Positions 36,161 to 45,115 of a DNA stretch of 64,000 nucleotides are shown here, piece by piece. Both the position numbers and the translations under genes were made by a program. Position 1 is the stretch's first letter, and the number at the start of each line of letters is the position of its first letter. Source of the stretch: an uncultured Acidobacteriaceae bacterium (lineage in GTDB: Bacteria > Acidobacteriota > Terriglobia > Terriglobales > Acidobacteriaceae). Location: positions 248,001-312,000 of the forward strand of contig CAIVDV010000009.1 in the NCBI GenBank assembly GCA_903904755.1. Direction: 5' to 3'. The notes beneath the pieces are model-generated. The model saw only the letters and a program-made list of their open reading frames with translations, did no database searches and was not told where the DNA came from.

Positions 36161-36249
36161 AGATTGGCGGCCAAAACCACCGTACCCATGGGCGAACGGG
36201 GAGCATTCCGGGTTGAGTGGTGAAGGTGCGGAGGCAGACCGAAGCAGTG

Positions 36250-36756
36250 TTACAGCAGGCCCATCCACAAACCCAGCCAGGAGCCGAGTTTGGCGGGCAC
36301 CGCCTCGCGCCCCGGAATCAGGGTCGGCCACCACCCCGCCTTCAGACCGTAGTACCGCACCAGGAAGAAGACCGCAAACCCCACCACAATCAGAAACAGC
36401 AGCACCCCGGCCCACTTCAGCCGCTCCGTTGCCGCATCGCGCGGACGAACCCGTGCCCGGCCCACGTTGTTGGCAAACTCCATCCAGTGGCGGTCGTCGT
36501 CAAGCACCTTGCCGCTGGCCGAGTACGCCTCCTGAAAGCGGTCAACCCAGTCCGTCTCGTCCAGGCCAATCACCCGCACGTAGCTGCGCACGAAACCCTT
36601 GCTCAGAATCCCGCCGGGCAGCGCGCTGAACTGGTTCTCCTCCAGCGCCTGCAGATAACGGGTGCTGATCTTGGTAATCTCCGTGATTTGTTCCAACCGG
36701 ATACCGCGGTTAACCCGCTCGCTCCGGAGGTCTTCGCCGAAGGTTCCCATCTTCAT
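36250..36756 (-). CDS. RodZ-like helix-turn-helix membrane protein, short
   Basis: The 168-residue product has an HTH_25/Cro-type domain at about residues 5-75 (FGEDLRSERVNRGIRLEQI, ISTRYLQALEENQF, LPGGILSKGFVRSYVRVIG), as in the cell-shape protein RodZ. A basic linker, one transmembrane helix (about 116-138) and a short tail of about 30 residues follow. RodZ normally has a much larger periplasmic domain, missing here. It may bind MreB through its N-terminal domain, but that is inferred. Start choice between the two close ATGs (36756, 36750) is uncertain. Confidence 0.75.
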   Translation of the reverse strand: MKMGTFGEDLRSERVNRGIRLEQITEITKISTRYLQALEENQFSALPGGILSKGFVRSYVRVIGLDETDWVDRFQEAYSASGKVLDDDRHWMEFANNVGRARVRPRDAATERLKWAGVLLFLIVVGFAVFFLVRYYGLKAGWWPTLIPGREAVPAKLGSWLGLWMGLL

Positions 36757-37032
36757 CGCACGAGGCTTAAGCACTTTCTCAGAGTACGTTTTCCACACCA
36801 ACGATAAGTCCTTTGTCCATACACGGTCAAAGTGAAAAGTATTCCCGCGCCCCCCGAAAGGCAACCACTTCGGTCCCAGTCCGGGAGATCCAGCACGCCC
36901 GCAGCCAGTCCAGAGACCCCATTCCCCCCGCTTCGCTGGCAACTCACCGTGATTCCAAACACCGGAACACGGCCCAAACCCGCCCGGCCTGATACCCTGA
37001 TGCTGGAGCCGGAACGGTATCCGCACCCAGCC

Positions 37033-38136
37033 ATGAATAAGCTCGTCTTTGCCAATCTCATTCACCGCCCCATGCGGTCCCTCATTTCCATGGCCGCCAT
37101 CGCCATTGAAGTGGTCATGATTCTGTCCGTCGTCGCCATCTTCATGGGCCAGCTCGACGGCCAGAAGCTGCGCACTAACGGCATCGGTGCCGACATGATG
37201 GTGCGCCCGCCAAACTCCAGCAACATCAACGCCATGGGCGGCGCTCCCGTCCCCGCCCGCAACGCTGAGGTGCTGCGCAAGCTGCCCCACGTCACCGTGG
37301 TTTCCCCCGTCATCCAGCAGTTTGCCCTCACCAGTGCGCCGGAAATCATCTACGGCATCGACTTCAAGAGCTACGACGCCCTCAAGCCCTTCGTCTTCCT
37401 CTCCGGCGGCCCCTTCACCGGCCCCGACGACGCCATCATCGACGACGTCTTCGCCCGCAAGGACAAAGGCACCAGGGTCGGCGACACCATCCAGATCCAG
37501 AACCACAGCTTCCGCGTCTCCGGCATCGTCGAAGCCGGCAAGGGCGGCCGCAAGATGGTCCCCATTGACACCCTGGGCGACCTGATGGGCGCCACCGGCA
37601 AGGCCTCGCTCTTCTACATAAAAACCGATTCAGAAGCCAACGAAGAGACCGTCCGCCAGGAGATTCTCGCCGTCCCCGGCCTGGGCCAGTACATCGTCCA
37701 AACCATGCACGAGTGGCTCTCGCTCATGACCCCCGACCACATCCCCGGCTTCAACATCGCCCTCAATGTAGTCACCGTCATTGCCACCCTCGTCGGCTTC
37801 CTCGTCATCTTCCTGTCCATGTACACGGCCGTGCTGGAGCGCACCCGCGAAATCGGCATTCTCAAGTCCATGGGCGCATCCAAAACCGCCATCGTTTCCA
37901 TGGTTCTCGGCGAATCCGTACTCATGGGACTGCTGGGCATCGCGCTCGGCCTCGGCCTCACCTATGGCATTCACGAATTCCTCTATCTGCGCTTTCCCAC
38001 CCTCTTCTTTGAAATCACCAACCAGTGGGTCGTCAAGGCTTCCATCATCGCCTTCCTCGGCACGGTGCTCGGTGCCGGTTATCCGGCAATGCTCGCCGCC
38101 AGCAAGGACCCCATCGACGCACTGGCCTACGAATAA
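37033..38136 (+). CDS. ABC transporter permease, MacB/FtsX type
   Basis: The 367-residue protein has the MacB layout. The first transmembrane helix is at about 20-42 (ISMAAIAIEVVMILSVVAIF), followed by a periplasmic core domain (about 45-235). The FtsX domain has three further helices, with LERTREIGILKSMGASKTAIVSMVLGES-type coupling sequence. Such permeases pair with an ATPase for mechanotransmission, export or lipoprotein release. No ATP-binding subunit or adaptor is beside it. The ATG at 37033 gives the normal cytoplasmic N-terminus. Upstream in-frame sequence is Pro/Arg-rich and unlike the family. A terminator follows at 38157. Confidence 0.85.
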   Translation: MNKLVFANLIHRPMRSLISMAAIAIEVVMILSVVAIFMGQLDGQKLRTNGIGADMMVRPPNSSNINAMGGAPVPARNAEVLRKLPHVTVVSPVIQQFALTSAPEIIYGIDFKSYDALKPFVFLSGGPFTGPDDAIIDDVFARKDKGTRVGDTIQIQNHSFRVSGIVEAGKGGRKMVPIDTLGDLMGATGKASLFYIKTDSEANEETVRQEILAVPGLGQYIVQTMHEWLSLMTPDHIPGFNIALNVVTVIATLVGFLVIFLSMYTAVLERTREIGILKSMGASKTAIVSMVLGESVLMGLLGIALGLGLTYGIHEFLYLRFPTLFFEITNQWVVKASIIAFLGTVLGAGYPAMLAASKDPIDALAYE

Positions 38137-38156
38137 TCCCGCCCATCACCCTCCCG

Positions 38157-38183
38157 CAGGCCGCGCTCAATCTGCGCGGCCTG
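38157..38183 (+). terminator. Rho-independent terminator after the ABC permease
   Basis: CAGGCCGCGC and GCGCGGCCTG form a perfect 10-bp stem around a 7-base loop, followed by TCTCGTTTT. Confidence 0.8.
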
Positions 38184-38354
38184 TCTCGTTTTCAGACACT
38201 TCCTTCCTCCCGCGCCGATTGTTTGCCCCGGTAAACCCTTCCACCGCCTCTTTGGCTGAATTCCCATGCGTCCGCACAGTACTTCGGCGCTATACTCGGC
38301 AGGAAGAAGTAACGATTACCCCCTGCTCAACTTTTCTCTCTGGAGATTGACTGC

Positions 38355-39926
38355 TTGCCTGCTTTCCTGAAGCGACATGGCTATACGCTGTGGATTGCTT
38401 TCCTGGTGGTGTTGGCCTCGATGCACTTCTGGCATCTGAGAGCCGATTTTCCAAACCACTCCCCCTGGGAAGATTGGTCCAAATACACTGACGAGGGCTG
38501 GTACGGCAACGCCGCCATTCGTGCGCACCTCTTCGGCAACTGGTACATCCCCGGCGACTTCAATCCCGCCCCTGCCGTGCCCCTATGGCCCTTCCTGGAG
38601 TGGCTCCTTTTCTTCGTCAGCGGGGTCTCCCTTCAGGCTGCCCGCGGGCTTTCGCTCTCCTTCTTCCTCATCAATCTCTGGCTCGCCTACAAGCTCTTCC
38701 GCGAACGCGGCCCCCGATGGGTCGGCCTGCTGGCCAGCACACTCCTCGCCACCAGCCCCTTCATCTACTGCTTCAGCCGCCTCGCCATCCTTGAGCCCAT
38801 GCTCATCAGCCTTACCCTGCTGGCCATGAATCTCGCCGTCCGCCTGCCCCGCTTCCGCCATCGGGAGTTCGTCGCCGGCCTTATCGGCATCCTCTTCACG
38901 CTCATGATGCTCACCAAGACCACCGCCGTCTTCCTGCTGCCGGCCCTGGTTTGGGTCATTGCCCTGCCCTACCTGCGCCAAAGGCGCAAACTCATCCGTC
39001 TGCTGGTTGCCGCCGGCGGCTCGGCCGCTCTCAGCTTCAGCATCTGGATGCTTCTCGTACTCAACTTCGACCTCTTCCCGGATTACAAATACCTCTTCTT
39101 CATCAACGACTACAAAAAGGCGCAGGGCCTGGTTGGCCACTTCATGAGCTTTTGGTGGTCCTTCCACGGCGGACTCTGGGCCGATGTGGTCCTCATTCCA
39201 CTGGCCGGCGTGCTGCTGCTTGTCGCCCTGTGGGGCTGCAAAAAGGAGTGGGCCCGCGAACTCTGGCTCGACCCCATCTTCGGCGGCTCAGTACTGGCCG
39301 CTGCCGGCTACATCGGCTTCATGACCTACCAGAACCATCCCCAGCCCCGCTATTACACCGTTGTCGCCACCTTCAGCTTCTTCGTTGTCATCCGCATCGT
39401 GGCCCAGTTCCTGTACAGTGAGGCGCGCCTGCGCAAGGTGGGCGTGGCGCTGCTTTGCCTGGTCTGCGGCACGGCACTGGCCAACACAGTCTGGACCCTG
39501 CGCTACGTCCTGAACCCCCAGTACACCTGGGTGCATGCAGCCGATGACCTCACCGGATACATCGACGCCCACCCCAACGGCAAGCGGCTGCTGGTCTCCA
39601 TCTCTGGCGATCAACTCACCCTCACCACCCACCTGCCCAGCCTGTGCGACGACTTTGGAACCGAAGACCTGGTGCAGAAGCTCAACGACTACCAGCCCGG
39701 CTGGTACGCCGCCTGGAACGACCTGGACCCCGGCACCCTTGAGGACATTCACCGCCACTTCTCGCTGGAGCAGGTAGCCGCCTTCCCCGCCTTCGACGAC
39801 CCCGAACGCAACGTCCTCTACCTCTTCAAGCTGCACCCCTGGAAGAACCCCGCCCCGCGCGACGACGCTCCCGCCGCCCTTCAGGTGCCCCTGCCCGAAG
39901 ACAAGTTCACCGTCCCCATCGAATAG
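38355..39926 (+). CDS. ArnT/PMT-like membrane glycosyltransferase (GT-C fold)
   Basis: The 523-residue protein has many transmembrane helices. The first luminal loop contains YTDEGWYGNAAIRAHLFGNW, with the Asp-Glu pair typical of the catalytic site of GT39/GT83-type enzymes, which use polyprenyl-phosphate sugars. The C-terminal roughly 130 residues form a soluble periplasmic domain. It may modify lipid A, a glycan or a protein. The acceptor is unknown. A TTG at 38355 with GGAG 9 bases upstream is the best start, since the next ATG would cut into the first helix. A bidirectional terminator separates it from the convergent TolC-like gene. Confidence 0.82.
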   Translation: MPAFLKRHGYTLWIAFLVVLASMHFWHLRADFPNHSPWEDWSKYTDEGWYGNAAIRAHLFGNWYIPGDFNPAPAVPLWPFLEWLLFFVSGVSLQAARGLSLSFFLINLWLAYKLFRERGPRWVGLLASTLLATSPFIYCFSRLAILEPMLISLTLLAMNLAVRLPRFRHREFVAGLIGILFTLMMLTKTTAVFLLPALVWVIALPYLRQRRKLIRLLVAAGGSAALSFSIWMLLVLNFDLFPDYKYLFFINDYKKAQGLVGHFMSFWWSFHGGLWADVVLIPLAGVLLLVALWGCKKEWARELWLDPIFGGSVLAAAGYIGFMTYQNHPQPRYYTVVATFSFFVVIRIVAQFLYSEARLRKVGVALLCLVCGTALANTVWTLRYVLNPQYTWVHAADDLTGYIDAHPNGKRLLVSISGDQLTLTTHLPSLCDDFGTEDLVQKLNDYQPGWYAAWNDLDPGTLEDIHRHFSLEQVAAFPAFDDPERNVLYLFKLHPWKNPAPRDDAPAALQVPLPEDKFTVPIE

Positions 39927-39939
39927 CTCCTGAAATGAG

Positions 39940-39966
39940 AAAAGCCGGGCATCCCGCCCGGCTTTT
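39940..39966. terminator. Bidirectional terminator
   Basis: AAAAGCCGGGC and GCCCGGCTTTT form an 11-bp stem with a 5-base loop. A-run and T-run flanks let it serve both convergent genes. Confidence 0.85.
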
Positions 39967-39986
39967 CCGTCTCTGCCTGTTCCCGC

Positions 39987-41429
39987 CTACTCGCCCAGAT
40001 AATTCCGATACTGCAACTCAATCACGCCTGAGGCGCGCGCCAAAACCAGCTTGGCCACGTTGTACTGGTATTGGGTGGCCACCAGCGTGCTTTTGGCCGC
40101 AGCCAGCGTAGCCTGCGCCCGCACCACCGGCAGCGTGTCGTCCACCCCGGCGGCAAAGCGGTCGTTCTCGTCCGCCATGGCCTCGGTCGCCAGCTCCACG
40201 TTCGACTGTGCCACCTCCACCAGTTGCCGCGCCGCATCCACATCCAGAAGCGCCGAGCGCACCTGCGCATCAATGTGGGTGCGCAGATCGGCCAACTGCA
40301 TCTGCACGCCGTCCAGCTCGGCCCGCGCCACTTCCGAGTCCCCGCGCAGCGTTCCCTCCCGGAACAGCGGCACCTTCAGCGTGCCCATCGCCACCAGAGT
40401 GCCGTGATAGCCCACACCGGTCACGCCGGTTACGCCGTAGTTACCGCGGAAGCTGAGCGTCGGCAGCCGTTCTTCCCGCCGAGCCTGCCAGATGATCCGA
40501 GACTCCCGCTCCTGCGCCTGCAGGTTCAGGTAATCCTGCCGGTCCTGGTAGGCCTGGGTCCGCAGGACATCCAGCGTACTCGCCGTCAGCTCGTGATACG
40601 GGGTCGCGTCGGTCAGCTCAATCGCCTGCCCCGGCGCCACGCCAATCTTCCGCTTCAGCAGAATCTCGTGCTTCTGTAGCTGATTCTCAGCAGATATCAA
40701 CGCCTGCTGCTGCTGCTCAAACTGCACACTCGCCCGCAGCGCATCCAGATTCGCGGCCGTCCCGGCATCGTGACGTGCCTTGGCCTGCTCCACCAGAACC
40801 CGGTCGGCCTCCAGTTGCGCCTTGGCATTCTCAACCTGTGCCCGGTCGGCCAGTATCGCCAGATACACCGTGGCCACCTGCTGCACAACCTCGCCGCGCG
40901 CCGTCATCTTGCCGGCGTGGGCAGATTCTTCCGCCGCCCGCACCGCCCGGTACCCGCCAATCACCGGCCCGGAAAACAACGTCTGCTGGTAGTTCACCTG
41001 CCCCTGGGTCACGTCTGACTTGGTAATCATCGACAGCCCGCTGAAGCCGCCGGGGAACAGATTGCCCAGCTTCTTCGCAAAGCCGGGGCCAAAGCCCATT
41101 GCAGCCAGGTTGTACTCGTGTACGCTCACGCCGCCAGTAACCGAAATCGTCGGCAGAAACTGCTGCAGCGCTTCCAGCTCCTGTCCGCGCAGCACCGTCT
41201 CGCCGCGCTCGGCTTGGCGCAGTCCCAGGTTGTTGTCAAAGCCGCGCCGAATCGCCTCGTCCAACGAAAGGCGCACGGTGCCGTCGGTCGCCGGCTTGCT
41301 GGTGACGCTGCCAAAGAACGGATTCGTGGCCGAGGTCGGGTTAGCCTGCTGCCCACGGGCAATGCCCGCGCCCAGCGCGACCGCCAGAACCGCTGCAAAT
41401 ATTGAAAAAGACGTACGTTTCACAACCAT
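39987..41429 (-). CDS. TolC-family outer membrane efflux protein
   Basis: The start at 41429 gives 480 residues with a signal peptide (MVVKRTSFSIFAAVLAVALG, cleavage near ARGQQ). The mature protein has the two internally repeated OEP halves: long heptad-rich helices (for example ALQQFLPTISVTGG and AERGETVLRG) and short beta segments. TolC-type trimers form the outer-membrane duct of efflux pumps and type I secretion systems. No inner-membrane pump or adaptor is beside it, so its partners must be elsewhere. The upstream in-frame extension to 41537 lacks signal-peptide character. Confidence 0.88.
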   Translation of the reverse strand: MVVKRTSFSIFAAVLAVALGAGIARGQQANPTSATNPFFGSVTSKPATDGTVRLSLDEAIRRGFDNNLGLRQAERGETVLRGQELEALQQFLPTISVTGGVSVHEYNLAAMGFGPGFAKKLGNLFPGGFSGLSMITKSDVTQGQVNYQQTLFSGPVIGGYRAVRAAEESAHAGKMTARGEVVQQVATVYLAILADRAQVENAKAQLEADRVLVEQAKARHDAGTAANLDALRASVQFEQQQQALISAENQLQKHEILLKRKIGVAPGQAIELTDATPYHELTASTLDVLRTQAYQDRQDYLNLQAQERESRIIWQARREERLPTLSFRGNYGVTGVTGVGYHGTLVAMGTLKVPLFREGTLRGDSEVARAELDGVQMQLADLRTHIDAQVRSALLDVDAARQLVEVAQSNVELATEAMADENDRFAAGVDDTLPVVRAQATLAAAKSTLVATQYQYNVAKLVLARASGVIELQYRNYLGE

Positions 41430-41573
41430 TATTCTTTCAGATGTTTGAGGCCGGCGCACGGATTCCGGAAAGCTTAAGAAATCACAGGCTTCCCGAATCC
41501 CCCCAAACACCCGCGCCCAGGCACTGGAAGCAAACACCCGGGCGCTGAGTCTTTTTCGGATTGAGTTGAAACC

Positions 41574-43769
41574 CTACTCCTCTTCCTCCTCAATCGGCTT
41601 CTTCGCGGTCGCCAGAATCTTCTCCGCCACCAGTTGCGGAACAATGTCGTAGCCGCGAATCTCCATGTGGAAGCTGCCCCGGCCCTGGGTCATCGCCGTC
41701 AGCGCAATGCCATACGTCAGCATCTCCGCCATCGGCACTTCCGCCTCAATCACCGTGGAGCGGCCGCGCGTGTTCATGCCCTGCACCCGTCCGCGGCGGC
41801 CATTCAGGTCGCCCATCAGCGTGCCCGCGCACTCTTCCGGCGCCTCCACTTCCACCTTCATAATCGGCTCCAGCAGGCACGGCTTCGCACCCTCCATCGC
41901 CTTGCGGAAGGCCAGCCGACCCGCCACCTTGAACGACATTTCGTTCGAATCCACATCGTGATAGCTGCCGTCGTAAACCACCGCGCGGAAGTCCACCACC
42001 GGATACCCGGCCAGGAAGCCCCGCACCGCCGTCTCCACAATACCCTTCTCCACGGCCGGCACAAACTGCCGCGGAATGGCTCCGCCGAAGATCTCGTTGC
42101 CAAACTCAAATCCAGCCCCGCGCGGCAACGGCTCCAGCCGAATCTTGCAATCGCCAAACTGCCCATGCCCGCCACTCTGCTTCTTGTGCCGGCCCTGCGC
42201 CTCGCTCTTGCCCCGAATCGTCTCCCGGTACGGCACCTTCGGCGACTTCAGCGTCACCTCGGTGTGGTATCGCTTCTTCAGCCGGGAAACCACCGTCTCA
42301 ATGTGCTGCTGCCCCGCCCCGGCTACCAGAAACTCCCCGGTCTCCTGGTCGCGGAAGAACCGTATCGACGGGTCATCTTCCACCACCTTGTGCAGCGCCC
42401 CGGCCAGCTTGTCTTCGTCCGCCCGGGTCTTCGGCTCAATGGCGTAGGTCATGCTCGGCTCTGGATACGGCACCGGCTCCACGGCAAGCTCCGCGCCCCG
42501 CTGCCCCAGCGTATCGCCGGTCAGCGTCTCACGCAGCTTGGCCACGGCGCCCAGGTCCCCTGCATGCAGCTCCGGAACCTCCACAGCCTTGCGCCCCTGC
42601 ATCACGCACAGGTGGCTCAGCTTTTCCTGCCCCTTGCGCGTGTAGTTCTCCACCACCATGTCGTTCTTCAACACCCCGCTGATCACCTTGAAGAAGCTGA
42701 TGCGCCCCGTAAACGGATCGCTCATCGTCTTGTACACAAACAGCGCCACCGGCTCCGCGTCAGAGACATCGCGCAGCACAATCCCCTGGTCCAGATGGTC
42801 GTGCTGGTCGGCATGGTCGGCAGAGTGGCTGCCCCCGTGAATCGCCGCCGTCAACTGATGCTCCGGTACCGCCAGCTCCTCAGGAGAAGCCAGCGCCGCC
42901 ACCGAATACCGCTCGGTCGCCGTCGGCGCGTACACCTTCAGGAAGTCCAGCAGGTGGTCCGTGCCCACATTGGCCAGGCCCGACGCAAACAGCACAGGGA
43001 AGATGCGGTCTTCGCGAATCGCCTCATGCAGCGCCGCAATCAGGTGATGCTCGGGTATGGTCCCCTGGGCAAAATACTCTTCCATCAGCTCATCTTTGCC
43101 CTCGGCCACCAGCTCCACCAGCGCCTCATGCGCGCTGCGCGCCGCGGCCAGCATTCCACTGGGCACCTCGCCCATCTTGCCGATTCCGTTGCCGCCCACC
43201 GTGTAGAAAAACGCCTGCATCGTCACAAGATCGACAATCCCGTGGAAGCCGTCAGGCCCGGTAATGGGCAACTGCACCGGAACGCAATTGCGCCCCCAGC
43301 GGTCATGCAGGTCTTCCATCAGCGCGCTCAATCCACCCTGGCCGCCAGCACGCGGAGAATCCATCTGGTTCATCACCACCAGGCGCGGCAGGTTAAACTC
43401 CTCGGCCCACTTCCAAACCCGCTCCGTCACCGGCTCCACGCCATTCTGCGCATTCACCACAATCAGGGCCGCCTCCGCCGGCAGCATCGCCGCGTGCGTC
43501 TCGTGGGTAAACATATGAAAGCCCGGCGTATCAATAAAGTTCACCTTCACGCCCTGCCACTCGGCATAGGCCACCGCGTTCTGCATCGTCGTCCCGCGCG
43601 CCACATCCTCTTCGTCATAGGCCGTCACTGCCGTGCCGTCGCCTACCTTCCCCTGCGTCGGAGTCATCTTCGCGGCATGCAGCAACGCGGCAATCAACGT
43701 GCTCTTGCCACTGTGCGCATGCCCCACTACAGCTACGTTGCGGATCTCACTTCCCTGGTACGTTTTCAT
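41574..43769 (-). CDS. Elongation factor G paralogue with His-rich insertion
   Basis: The 731-residue GTPase has the five-domain EF-G fold. G motifs are altered from canonical EF-G: GHAHSGKST at 16-24, RGTTM at 58-62, DTPGF at 80-84 (His replaced by Phe) and NQMD at 134-137. This suggests a divergent EF-G II-type paralogue rather than the housekeeping factor. Between the G domain and domain II a histidine-rich insertion (HGGSHSADHADQHDHLD, 311-327) could bind metal. The acidic C-terminus IEEEEE ends the protein. AAGGAG precedes the ATG. It is not within a ribosomal protein operon. Role in translocation or ribosome recycling is unknown. Confidence 0.88.
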   Translation of the reverse strand: MKTYQGSEIRNVAVVGHAHSGKSTLIAALLHAAKMTPTQGKVGDGTAVTAYDEEDVARGTTMQNAVAYAEWQGVKVNFIDTPGFHMFTHETHAAMLPAEAALIVVNAQNGVEPVTERVWKWAEEFNLPRLVVMNQMDSPRAGGQGGLSALMEDLHDRWGRNCVPVQLPITGPDGFHGIVDLVTMQAFFYTVGGNGIGKMGEVPSGMLAAARSAHEALVELVAEGKDELMEEYFAQGTIPEHHLIAALHEAIREDRIFPVLFASGLANVGTDHLLDFLKVYAPTATERYSVAALASPEELAVPEHQLTAAIHGGSHSADHADQHDHLDQGIVLRDVSDAEPVALFVYKTMSDPFTGRISFFKVISGVLKNDMVVENYTRKGQEKLSHLCVMQGRKAVEVPELHAGDLGAVAKLRETLTGDTLGQRGAELAVEPVPYPEPSMTYAIEPKTRADEDKLAGALHKVVEDDPSIRFFRDQETGEFLVAGAGQQHIETVVSRLKKRYHTEVTLKSPKVPYRETIRGKSEAQGRHKKQSGGHGQFGDCKIRLEPLPRGAGFEFGNEIFGGAIPRQFVPAVEKGIVETAVRGFLAGYPVVDFRAVVYDGSYHDVDSNEMSFKVAGRLAFRKAMEGAKPCLLEPIMKVEVEAPEECAGTLMGDLNGRRGRVQGMNTRGRSTVIEAEVPMAEMLTYGIALTAMTQGRGSFHMEIRGYDIVPQLVAEKILATAKKPIEEEEE

Positions 43770-43822
43770 GGTTGTTCTCCTTTAGGGTTGCCTTCGTTCT
43801 GGTGCAATTTGCCGGGTAACGC

Positions 43823-43853
43823 AAAAAACCGGGCAGCCCATCGGCTGTCCGGT
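43823..43853 (-). terminator. Terminator-like hairpin in the leader of the EF-G paralogue
   Basis: On the minus strand ACCGGACAGCC pairs with GGCTGCCCGGT around GATG (one wobble pair) and is followed by TTTTT. It lies 54 bases upstream of the EF-G paralogue start on the same strand. It either ends an upstream RNA or acts as an attenuator. Confidence 0.6.
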
Positions 43854-44160
43854 CCCATTCCTTCCAATCCTGCCCTGCCCTTTCCTGCCCTGCTCAACTC
43901 GCAGGGAGCCCCCCTGGGCGTCCTCGTGGGCGTCTGTCGCGCCGGCAAAGCCGGCTGTCCTCCCCGTTCTGCCGTCATGGGTCATCACTGGTACCCCGGC
44001 AGGCGCGTTCACAGTTTTGAAACAAAGCACCGCAAACCGCGTCGTCTATGAAGAAGAGGAAGCCTATCACACCCAGCCAAAACCCTCAATGTGACGGCCA
44101 ACACGCTGGTTTAACAAAGATTCTTCACTACGACATTCCCCAATCGACGAAGATGAAGCC
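43854..44160. other. Intergenic region upstream of the EF-G paralogue, no protein gene seen
   Basis: About 307 bases lie between the leader terminator and the next + strand gene. The minus strand has GC-rich complementary segments (for example GCCGGCTTTGCCGGC near 43940-43955) that could belong to a structured leader RNA ending at the hairpin at 43823-43853. No known riboswitch class was recognised. Confidence 0.35.
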
Positions 44161-44286
44161 ATGAAAATCCTCCTCGCCACCATCGTCCTCCTCCTCATCG
44201 CCGCCTCGCTCGTCGCCGACTACTACTGGCGAAGCTGGATGGCCGCCCGCAAGGCCGAGCGCGACGCAGACCAGCAGAGTCGCTGA
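44161..44286 (+). CDS. 41-residue single-pass membrane peptide
   Basis: The frame ATG 44161 to TGA 44286 encodes one strongly hydrophobic helix (about residues 3-18, ILLATIVLLLIAASLV). An aromatic interface (DYYWRSW) and a charged, coil-like C-terminus rich in Arg, Lys, Glu and Asp follow. A GAAG element lies just upstream. The amphipathic layout is typical of small membrane proteins that associate with larger partners. The next gene, a membrane-tethered DsbA-like protein, starts 90 bases on. No homologue is recognised. Confidence 0.45.
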   Translation: MKILLATIVLLLIAASLVADYYWRSWMAARKAERDADQQSR

Positions 44287-44375
44287 ACTCACCCTTCCGC
44301 CCCCAATTCCCGGAAAACCGCAACATTTCCGCCCGCACCCCGTTACAATAAACGCGAGGAAACCGTCCAAACGCT

Positions 44376-45020
44376 ATGAATCTTTTCCGCTCCCTGCGCT
44401 TCGTACTGCCCGCCGCTGCCCTGGCCCTGGTGGCCGTGGTCAACTTCGCCCAGTTCTCAAACCCCGCGCCCACCACCCCCGTCCACGACCCCGCCGCCCT
44501 GCGCCCACCCGCCGGCGCCCGCGTCGCCATCATCGAGTTTGAAGACATGGAGTGCCCCGACTGCGCCCGCGCCAACCCGCTCGTCCGCGAAGCAGCCGCC
44601 ACCTACAAGATTCCCCTCATCCGACACGACTTCCCCCTGCCCTTCCACCCCTGGAGCTTCCAGGCGGCCGTCAACGCGCGCTATCTTGACACCATCTCCA
44701 AGGCCGTCGGCGACGAATACCGCGACCAGGTCTTTGCCAACCAGCAGTCCATCACTTCCCTCGACGTCCTGCGCACCTTCACGGAAAAGTTCGCCGCCTC
44801 GCACCACGCCCAGCTGCCCTTCGCCATTGACCCCCAGGGCAAGTTCGCCGCCCTGGTCAAGGCCGACTACGCCCTCGGCCAGCGCATCGGCATTGAGCAC
44901 ACCCCCACCATCTGGGTCACCACCACCGCCAGCAAGGGCGCTCCCTTCGTCGAAGTCGTAGACCGCAGCAAGCTCTACCAGCTCATCGACCAGGCCATCG
45001 CCGACACCAAGGGCAAGTAA
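44376..45020 (+). CDS. DsbA-like thioredoxin-fold protein, exported
   Basis: The 214-residue product has an N-terminal signal or anchor helix (about 5-27), a short linker, and a thioredoxin_4/DsbA-type domain. The active site is CPDC at 60-63 within IIEFEDMECPDC, and the cis-Pro loop is HTPTIWV. It should catalyse disulfide formation, isomerisation or reduction in the periplasm. A possible TACAAT -10 element precedes the gene, and a strong terminator lies 32 bases after the stop. No DsbB- or VKOR-like partner is adjacent. Confidence 0.88.
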   Translation: MNLFRSLRFVLPAAALALVAVVNFAQFSNPAPTTPVHDPAALRPPAGARVAIIEFEDMECPDCARANPLVREAAATYKIPLIRHDFPLPFHPWSFQAAVNARYLDTISKAVGDEYRDQVFANQQSITSLDVLRTFTEKFAASHHAQLPFAIDPQGKFAALVKADYALGQRIGIEHTPTIWVTTTASKGAPFVEVVDRSKLYQLIDQAIADTKGK

Positions 45021-45052
45021 CCCCGCAAACCAGCTCGCAACTTCCCGAAAAC

Positions 45053-45091
45053 ACGCCGTTCCAGCTTCTTGACTCGAAGTTGGAACGGCGT
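45053..45091 (+). terminator. Rho-independent terminator after the DsbA-like gene
   Basis: ACGCCGTTCCA (45053-45063) and TGGAACGGCGT (45081-45091) form a perfect 11-bp stem, extended inward by GCTT/AAGT, followed by ATTCTTT. Confidence 0.8.
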
Positions 45092-45115
45092 ATTCTTTAG
45101 GCAGGAGCCCACACC

